The translations under genes and the position numbers were made by a program. Source: Fusarium oxysporum f. sp. lycopersici 4287 (taxonomy: Eukaryota; Ascomycota; Sordariomycetes; Hypocreales; Nectriaceae). From it: DNA of 64,000 nucleotides. Under the pieces are notes generated by a model, which was given only the letters and a program-made list of their open reading frames with translations, was not told the origin of the DNA and searched no databases. Below, in pieces: positions 55,253 through 64,000 of the stretch (position 1 is the stretch's first letter; each line of letters starts with the position of its first letter). The stretch is taken from positions 2,663,571 to 2,727,570 of the forward strand of contig NC_030991.1 of assembly GCF_000149955.1 (NCBI RefSeq), read 5' to 3'.

Positions 55253-55947
55253 TCATGGCTCTTTCCCGCAGCTCGATCGCTTGAAAGCTCTCTGATGCCA
55301 TTCTGGGTTGATAACATTCTGGCAATTCTGAACAATTTCTGAAAACATAGTAAAGCTGAAGGTTACATTTGGCGGAAGTAGCTTGGATTTCAATATCGCA
55401 TGGTAAAGCTGTTCAGCATGGGCCTCTTCAAGGGAATTCATACCCGTAGCGTCAACCATGAAACCACATATGCTCTGATTCTTAAAAGATGAGTACTGGT
55501 TGTTGAACTGATCCCAAAAGGCACTTTCTTGGCCTCCAGACGCTTCAAATAAGCCATGCGCAAGTGCTATTATGTGGTCGGCTTGCGCGTGATCGACTGA
55601 TTCCGGATCCGGCCCGTCATCTTTCTCAAAGAATGTTCGCAGCATGGATATCTCATCTCGTGCCAATAGCTCTCTAGCTTCTTTTGCATTGTAATCAGGA
55701 TATAGACTTAGCGCCAAGATCTGAAGATATAAGCAAAACTTAGATACAGTCGACCTATCGGCTTCCTAAAAGCGTACGGTTGTGAGTTGCTCTGAAGTTT
55801 GGATGCCATACTACACAGTACTCCAGCATTGCCTGGAATTGTACATACCTTCAAATTCTCCCTGAGCGCGACCCATTGAGCCATCATCCTATCGGCGTGT
55901 TCTTTCAGTGTTTGTTTCTCAATCGACGTTAAGCCCGTGCGATCCAT
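55253..55947 (-). CDS. Hypothetical protein (188 aa, two exons)
   Basis: Exons 55849-55947 and 55253-55720 are joined over a 128-bp GTATGT...CTTCAG intron in phase 0. The product starts MDRTGLTSIEKQTLKEHADR and continues MMAQWVALRENLK, ILALSLYPDYNAKEARELLA. It is helical and acidic, without signal peptide or membrane segment. I recognise no domain. The central part (HIIALAHGLFEASGGQESAF) and the end (FTMFSEIVQNCQNVINPEWH) look globular. The frame is intact. Function unknown. Confidence 0.55.
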
Positions 55948-56880
55948 GACTTAGTATAGGTGCACCAGGACATCGCTCGCACCAGAAGAGGTTGGTAGTC
56001 TTTTGAGCTTGTCCTGGGGCGAGTCGAATCCAAAATGAGTTGCATGACGTTAAGTTTCAAGATTAGCCATCTGGCGGATTTCTGCCGGGGAAGCCCGTAT
56101 CCAGCAGCCTGGCTATCTGCGTCTTCTCCTTTTCTTCTGCATAGCAACAAACATGGTGACCGACTACCTCAAGACTCATCATCGTTAGCACCATTGCCAT
56201 AGACCTCTATCTCAGTCGTTGCCGCATATGTCTGCCTGTCTGCCTGTCTGTACAGTATCGATGAGGGGACTAGTTCCACGTCTGTTGACACACAGCAAGG
56301 TTGAATATGGACTTTGGGTAATTTGAATCCAGTTTCAACAACGTGTGGTGAAGCAGGGGTTTAAAGAGCGGAGGACAAAAACAAGAAAATGAATGTAAGC
56401 ATTAGTGACTTCTGTAGTGCTCTGTCGGCCAAACCAAGTCGTTAGGCGAGGTATGGAAAGACTATCAAGGGAAAACAAGACAGAAATGGCCGTTGAGTCG
56501 GGCAAGATAAGTTCTTTACTTGAGATTAATAGCATATGACATACTATAACTTGCAAGTGTATTCTCCGACTTTTTGATGGTGACAATATAGTCCGAATGC
56601 GACCTCTGATGACCTTCCAGCCTAATACGGCCGAATACATCTCTCCGTCGATTTCACCTCTTCGCTTTCGTGACGTGCCTCGTATTCCTTCTTCATATGA
56701 TTAGATCTAAACCTTATAAGAGACGAAATTGAGGGCTTTGCTAGTGACAGCATTGATGCAAGGCTGTTTCTAAAGCATCGGCTTACAACCCGAGCATATT
56801 CAATGCCAACGTTATAGCTGGTCCTTGTAGCCCATTCTCTACGGATTCATCCAGCCATTTCAAATACCCGACTTGAAAAT
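55948..56880. other. Intergenic, no gene seen
   Basis: A short TGTCTGCC/TGCCTGTC run near 56231-56252. Otherwise a divergent promoter region. Confidence 0.4.
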
Positions 56881-57889
56881 ATGGTCGACGAGCTTGGGAT
56901 CGAGGATTCTAGAGTGACATGGCACACAGCAACAATCCGCCACAAAACTTACCATTACATGAAAGCCGACCCGGATAATGAACCCCTCGCGACAATTGTC
57001 CTTCTGCATGGATTTCCTGATTTGGCCTTCGGCTGGCGGTATCAGATCCCTTGTCTGCAATCTCATGGATATCAGATCATCGCGCCAGACATGCTTGGTT
57101 TCGGCCTTACCAGCGCCCCTAGTCAGCCAAGCTCGTACGCCTTGAGGAGCATCGCCGAGGACATCAGAGACCTGGCAAATCTTGTCGCCAAAGATAAAAA
57201 AAATCATCCTCGGCGGACACGACTGGGGCGGCGCGGTGGTTTGGCGCATGGCTCTGTGGTTTCCCGACCTGGTCCAGGGTATTTTTAGCGTCGGCACTCC
57301 GTTCATCCCGCCCTCGCGCATCTATCGTTCGCTCGATGACGTCACGCAACGCGAGGGTATGAAGAGCTTGAGGTATCAGCTGCAGTTCCAAGGCGCGCTG
57401 ATTGATAAGGAGATAACGGATGAAACAAAGATCCGGCAATTTCTTAATGCAATGTTTGGCGCGAAGAGTCCAGAAAATGAAGTTGGCTTCCATGCAGCAG
57501 AAGGCATCCTGTTTCACAATCTACCCAAATTGAACCAATCCCAGTTGCTGTCGAACGTTGAGATGGATTATTACGTCTCTAGATATTCTCTACAAGGACA
57601 GGCTAAACTTGAAGGACCACTCCGCTGGTATCGCACACGGGCTCACAACTACCTCGACGAGTTACGGCTCTTACTGAAGCCCCTCAAATTCCCAATGCCG
57701 GCATTGTTCCTAGCTGTCACCCGGGACGAAGTGTTACCGTCAAGCATGTCCGAAGGCATTGATCAATACTTTGAAAACCTGACTCGCAGAGAGGTGGATG
57801 CGTCTCACTGGGTACTATGGGAATCGCCTACCAAGGTCAATGAGCAGATACTAGCGTGGCTAGAGATGGTGGTACAGCACAAATCATAG
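56881..57889 (+). pseudogene. Epoxide hydrolase-like alpha/beta hydrolase, one-base frameshift
   Basis: The frame from MVDELGIEDSRVTWHTATI shows VLLHGFPDLAFGWRYQIP (oxyanion HGFP). After LVAKD the protein continues one base out of frame as KKIILGGHDWGGAVVWRMAL, with the nucleophile Asp in GHDWGG. The shift sits in an eight-A run (57197-57204); seven would give one chain of about 335 residues. Later motifs are intact: the cap tyrosine in LRWYRTRAHNY, an acid in AVTRDEVLP, and the histidine in DASHWVLWE. Intact relatives open epoxides to diols in detoxification or secondary metabolism. As read, this is a disabled gene, or a homopolymer error. No intron rescues it. Confidence 0.8.
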
Positions 57890-58971
57890 GAGCACTGCTA
57901 TATACGTAAGGATCTTTGTAGGCATGCGTATTGGCTATTATAAACGAGTCATTCTACCGGACTGTTCGTCGCGAAGGGGACTGGTCCATTTGAGTGTGGA
58001 GCAGGCTCCAGAAATTAAGTTGATGTGTGAGAATTGCTGGTTCATGTAGACGAGCTGCGAGGTTTAGAGCAGCATGGCTACCTAATAGTACTGCTGGCCG
58101 CAGCGCTGCACCAAATGACATTCTATGTTGACTTGAGGCTGACTCATTTGGACGTACAACCATCTCGTCTTCCCGGTTGCAGGTTGAATAATAAATGTCT
58201 GGTATGCCCATCATTTCGCCTGGTGCTGAACTGGGCCCCTTTGTAGTTTTCTCGATAGTATTAGAGGAAACTTATGTACTTATCTAGTTATTTAAAGCTT
58301 TTCACCATACACTTTGAATTATCGTCCTCGAAACTGCGATTGGCTCGTAGGATGAAATACCTCTAATTATTCTTTTCCCCCCAAAAACTTGATTAAATGA
58401 GATTCTTCTGCTTCAGTTCATACACTACAATTATCCTACCAATTTCGCTACATCAACTCGAGGCTATATTCGCTTATCAATTGAGTATGTACCCTAAACT
58501 GAAGGTTGCATATGAAATTCACTTGGACGGACTTTAAGTTTATTTCTTACCCCATCCACGAACATCTAGATCGGTGAACGTGTGCTAATTCTATGTGTCG
58601 TACTGCAGCTGCCATTCATTTTTCTACCAATTACCAAACCATGGTAATTAGATGGGATCGCTTGTCAAAAGTGATAATGTCTCGTACCTAATGTAAGAGT
58701 CAATCATTGAGAAGAGGTACATTTGCCGACGACAAAGCCAAATTCCGCCAACAATCCTTAGCTTGTCCCCATTTGCAGCTCAGCCAACACGGTAGCTTGA
58801 AAGTTGTGAATCTCTTTCAAGCCCTAGGTACCACGCAAGATGATCAGGATTGGAACGAAACGCACGGGTCTCCATCATTCGAAGCCCACTCAATGTAGAT
58901 TACTCGATATCAAGTCGCAGCTTTTGCACATTAAGCCATATATATATTCCGCCGCTCAACTACCCCCTAGA
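57890..58971. other. Intergenic, no gene seen
   Basis: Convergent 3' ends of the hydrolase and the chitinase. The frame 58707-58898 has no support. Confidence 0.4.
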
Positions 58972-60649
<1,678 letters not shown>

Positions 60650-61513
60650 AGTGCAAGCAATATGTTTGTTGAATACCTGTTTGATCTTAGGATGGAATGA
60701 GCGGATGTAGAAGCTAGAAACTGATGTGATTTAACTTACCGTACCTCTTATGACCCCGATGATGAATGGATGCAGAAACAGATTATATTAAACAGATCCC
60801 ATAGAAAAAGCAGAAGAAATGTTTCTTTTACTCCACACTAAAAGATATACTAAAGTAGGGATGAAAAGGACTCGTCCTTTTTTAGCTGGTGGTACTTGGC
60901 GACAAAGGCTGTCGGTACTTTTGGTAGTTAGAAACCTAGTACTCCATATATGGCCATTGTTGGTGTATCTCATGTATAGGAGAGACACGTTTACAGGATA
61001 TTTCGACGAAAATAGACTTTATTGAGGCATGTCTTTTAGGCGCATACCGAGCTGAGGCGGAACCTAACCCGTATATCGTCTTCAAGCCGGAGAAAGGGGG
61101 TCCAATCTCCGAGGAATTGGAGAAATCTGACTGAAACGGTCACCTGGGACTACAAAGAGGATTCGAAAATCGGTGTCACGTCTGCAACCAGTCCGGGGCA
61201 CGGATATGGATGGAGGACTACAGCTAATTATTACTCTATTCGGTAACATTGTGTTAGAGAATGCAGATTCTCTGTGAAGGCTGGCCCATGAGGGGCGATT
61301 GTGAATCTTCGATAAGCTAATAGACGTTTTCTGACGTAGTGCGGTATGGTTGTCCTGCTCAACGCTCTATATCACATGTTGCACCTTGGACAAAGAAGAT
61401 CAAGTGGTTTCGCGAGTTTTCTCTTGTCGTATCTTGTCATGCTCTATAGTTGTACAGAATTCTCTCTGCTGCTGCGTACTCATTCTCATTTCGTCTGTAC
61501 AATAACCTACAAC
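60650..61513. other. Intergenic, no gene seen
   Basis: Chitinase promoter side and spacer. No supported frame. Confidence 0.4.
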
Positions 61514-62546
61514 CTACGCTGCCGCTGCTGCAAGTCGCTCAAAGACTTCATCCTCGCTCGGGTAGTTATCGCCTTTGATCTTCCTATACGCAGGAATCAA
61601 AACAGCCGTATCAACCTCAGCATACTTACCACGCTGCACATGGACGACTTGTCCGTTCATGGTGGTATCAGCCATGAGGTAAACGGCACAACGAGCTACT
61701 ACAGAGGCAGGTTGTACGTCGACGTTTATGCTGTTTAGCAAGCTCTTCAAGGATGGGACAACGTTGCTATCCGTCCAGCTGGGTGCCAAGGTGTTGACCC
61801 GGATCGGAAGTTGAGCGGCTTTAAGCAACGGGACAAGTCCTCGCCCAAAACCGAGCACTCCATGTTTTCCAGTAGCTAATAGGTATTAGCCAGCGTAAAG
61901 AGCGCTGAGAACACCGTTCCCCAACTTACCGTAGTCAACGGCCCGAAAACGCTGGAGACCGGTCGCGGATCCCGTGATAACAATGCTTCCTCCCTCAGCT
62001 TGTTGTCGCAGATGGTGAATCGCGAGAGTTGACGTGTTGATGACACCCTTGAGGTTAATGTCGAGATTCTGGCTCGATGGTTCCATTAGATTGCCAGCTT
62101 GGTCAAGTTGAGTAGACAAGTAATCGGCACGTGGGCCAATGCCGGCGTTGGCAAAAACATGATCGATGCGGCCATGTGTCTCCTTCGCCTTATTAAACAG
62201 CGAAAGTAACTCTTCCCATTTAGTTACATCTGTTTTGATGAACTCATATGCGCCTGCCATCTCCTTTTCTGGAGCCTGGACATCACCGTTGACTACCGAG
62301 GCTCCGATTGACAGAAGTAGCTCCACGGTAGCCAATCCTATGCCAGATGAACCGCCTATTCAAAGAGTTTTAATGTTAACTGAGGCCGACGTAACTAATA
62401 CGTGTATAGCCAACCCATATATGAGCATGGCCACCTGGGGATGGGAGTCGGGAGCCGAGACGGGCAGTATTTTGCGTACCTGTGACGACGATAACATTAC
62501 CCTTGAGGGCAGTCAAGTCCTCATTTTCAAAAACCAATTCAGCCAT
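61514..62546 (-). CDS. Short-chain dehydrogenase/reductase, three exons (284 aa)
   Basis: Exons 62480-62546, 61930-62355 and 61514-61875 give 285 codons. Introns are 124 and 54 bp; the second has a GCTAAT branch. The N-terminus MAELVFENEDLTALKGNVIVVTG runs over the first splice into GGSSGIG, the TGxxxGIG cofactor motif. Then come NAG(IG) at HVFANAGIGPRADY, the catalytic serine in GSIVITGSATGLQ, and YATGK (YxxxK), formed across the second intron. The C-terminus ends ERLAAAAA. A classical NAD(P)-dependent SDR: oxidises or reduces an alcohol/ketone; substrate unknown. The GDVQ segment after strand 2 puts an acid where the adenine ribose binds, favouring NAD over NADP. Intact. Confidence 0.9.
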
Positions 62547-63556
62547 ATTTCCTGAAAAGCCTTTCTCTCTCAATATGAGTAGATGAGAAAAAAAACAAGC
62601 TGCCAGATGGTTTTTCGTCGATGGTGAGGGTCGAAGGAAACTTAAAAGTACAGGAATTTCATGCGGCCTCACGGACAAGGTGATACTCTCGGGGTGAACT
62701 GGGAGGGTACAAATGTAAAGGCAAATTATGGACTGTCTGGTTGGACTGATGTACACAGATCTGTGTGAGAAAGTCCATTTGCGGCGGTAGACTTTTGGTC
62801 ATTTTCCGCTATATGGCTTTTTCATGAGTCAGTGTGATACGACATGGCTGCTAAATCTGTCCAGGCCATAATGACTTCATTACGTTCCACGCCGGCATGC
62901 GAACAAAGACAAGCATGGAGGGGCAGAGAAAGGGGCTTACTAAGCGCATTAACTGGTGTTTGGTCACCTATCCAGGTCCTTGAGCTTTGTAAACGGTATT
63001 CACTATAGTGCCTACACGAGCCTAGTTCAAACAAGACAATAGGTATTGAACTTCCGTATGCCATGAAGTTCCATTGGGTAAGAAGTCACGGTAGTAATGA
63101 AGATACTCCACGATTTTTTATCTAAGAGGATGGATAATTGTTGTGCGCTGCTAAAGCACATGGAGGGAAAGGCACCATTACTGACAATTAGCAAAATCAA
63201 TAAATCGCGGATGCTAACTCTCACTCTCAACTTCCATTCCAGACTCTGGTTTCCACAGTCTGCTAATACGCGTACTAAAACTACGCATTATCCTCATTAA
63301 ACCTTCACTGCTTACTTGAGATAGTAAGACTTCAAGTGGCCGTGGCCCATTGTTCACTGCAATTCAGGGTATGTCAATGATTACACCCATACTATCAGTG
63401 GAAGCACATCCTTTGCCCTGTTCTGTCACTGTAACTGCATCTTTCATCTCGCCTGATCGTTCTATTTGATCTGAGCTTTATGATATGCTGTAGAACAAGT
63501 TTGCTTGTTTTCTCCTAATATATGTACTGAGTATCGCCCGCTGCGTCCCACGCCGA
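62547..63556. other. Intergenic, no gene seen
   Basis: Promoter of the dehydrogenase and a spacer. Short frames lack support. Confidence 0.4.
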
Positions 63557-64000
63557 TCACTGCTTTAGGCCTTGTCCAGGCGTATAAGGCGGGGGCGGAG
63601 GAGGCGGCTGCCTTCCATCTGGAGTTGTGCACTCGTCTAGCGTATTGGCTGAGACCAGTTCGTATGTTGAGAGCGCCGAGGTTGGTCGTAGATCAGTTTG
63701 ACATGCACGATCGACTTGTCGCGGCATTGTGAGAACGTTGACTGATACAGGGACGACTTGAGAAGAGATAGCATCTTCGCTTCTTCTGTTCGTGGTGCGG
63801 CTTGATCCATATCTTGTTGTATACATCATATTTGCCTGTTGACTTGGTGCAAGATTGTCTGCGTCATATCTTCGAGTATACATCTGGTGCTTCTTCTTAA
63901 AAGGCCGCAAATTAATCTTCTTCCGTCGGAATGCATTCTTCACCCTTCTCCGAGTTAAATGATTCTGGTCAGTCCAGCTATTACCGCCAAAGAGATGGGA
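63557..64000 (-). CDS. Partial gene at right edge: basic/proline-rich C-terminal tail
   Basis: The frame is open from the window edge through 63943 to the stop at 63557-63559. No start codon is in the window, and the residues before RRRVKNAFRRKK are also open. Only the C-terminus is seen. A strongly basic stretch (RRRVKNAFRRKKINL, PFKKKHQMYTRRYDADN) is followed by a polar region and a final PPPPPPPYTPGQGLKQ tail. A basic run followed by a disordered proline-rich end would fit the cytosolic tail of a membrane protein, but the membrane part, if any, is outside the window. A proline tract with tyrosine could bind SH3/WW domains. Unrecognised family. Confidence 0.45.
   Translation of the reverse strand, partial: SHLFGGNSWTDQNHLTRRRVKNAFRRKKINLRPFKKKHQMYTRRYDADNLAPSQQANMMYTTRYGSSRTTNRRSEDAISSQVVPVSVNVLTMPRQVDRACQTDLRPTSALSTYELVSANTLDECTTPDGRQPPPPPPPYTPGQGLKQ

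Noticed and set aside
56231..56252. TGTCTGCC/TGCCTGTC short repeat as a regulatory array
   Set aside because: Too short and unsupported.

Overview
This is a window of filamentous ascomycete (Pezizomycotina) nuclear DNA. Short spliced introns with GT-AG ends and CTAAC/CTGAC-like branch sites, a Cdc2 kinase, fungal GH18, GH64 and PI31 genes, and the transposon mix (pogo/Fot, Hop-type MULE, hAT, piggyBac, Ty1/copia, Tad1-like LINE) all point there. A Fusarium-like Hypocrealean is my best guess, as inference only. Many transposon and gene copies carry C:G to T:A nonsense changes (CAG/CAA to TAG/TAA, CGA to TGA, TGG to TAG), and some blocks are very AT-rich. This fits past repeat-induced point mutation (RIP). 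The window reads as an accessory or subtelomeric compartment.

Layout: 0.3-5.1 kb is a cluster of pogo-like elements with a solo copia LTR and two nested MITEs. 5.9-9.1 kb holds three small genes: a duplicated-domain protein, a secreted cysteine-rich protein, and a decayed lactate dehydrogenase. 9.1-15.7 kb is a deleted copia element on the minus strand, interrupted by an intact pogo-like transposon at 11.95-14.17 kb. 15.7-18.6 kb is a Hop/MULE transposase. 19.7-20.6 kb is a piggyBac relic. 22.0-22.9 kb is a non-autonomous hAT element with a perfect 8-bp target duplication. 23.6-24.4 kb is a LEA/DUF3659-like gene abutting a 5'-truncated LINE (24.5-29.1 kb or further). 30.1-32.3 kb is a dead sister of the intact pogo element. 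33.2-34.3 kb is a CBM21/PP1-targeting-subunit pseudogene. 34.6-37.7 kb is a hAT element beside a second hAT fragment, followed by a LINE 3' fragment.

From 39.4 kb the window is mostly host-type genes: a Cdc2-type kinase lacking both inhibitory phosphosites, a PI31-like gene with an Hsp20 fragment directly behind its stop, a GH64 glucanase, small hypothetical, RING-like, membrane and F-box/ankyrin proteins, a membrane sulfatase-fold enzyme, an epoxide-hydrolase-like gene, an intact GH18 chitinase, an intact short-chain dehydrogenase, and a partial gene at the right edge. Three enzyme/regulator genes here (PI31, GH64, epoxide hydrolase) are each broken by a single-nucleotide frameshift.

Most striking signal: every pogo-like element end here that can be read completely shares one design. 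Two head-to-tail boxes are repeated with a 17-bp period. The sequence inside the box differs between families, yet the two copies at one end match each other. 17 bp is the length of the CENP-B box, recognised by a domesticated pogo transposase.
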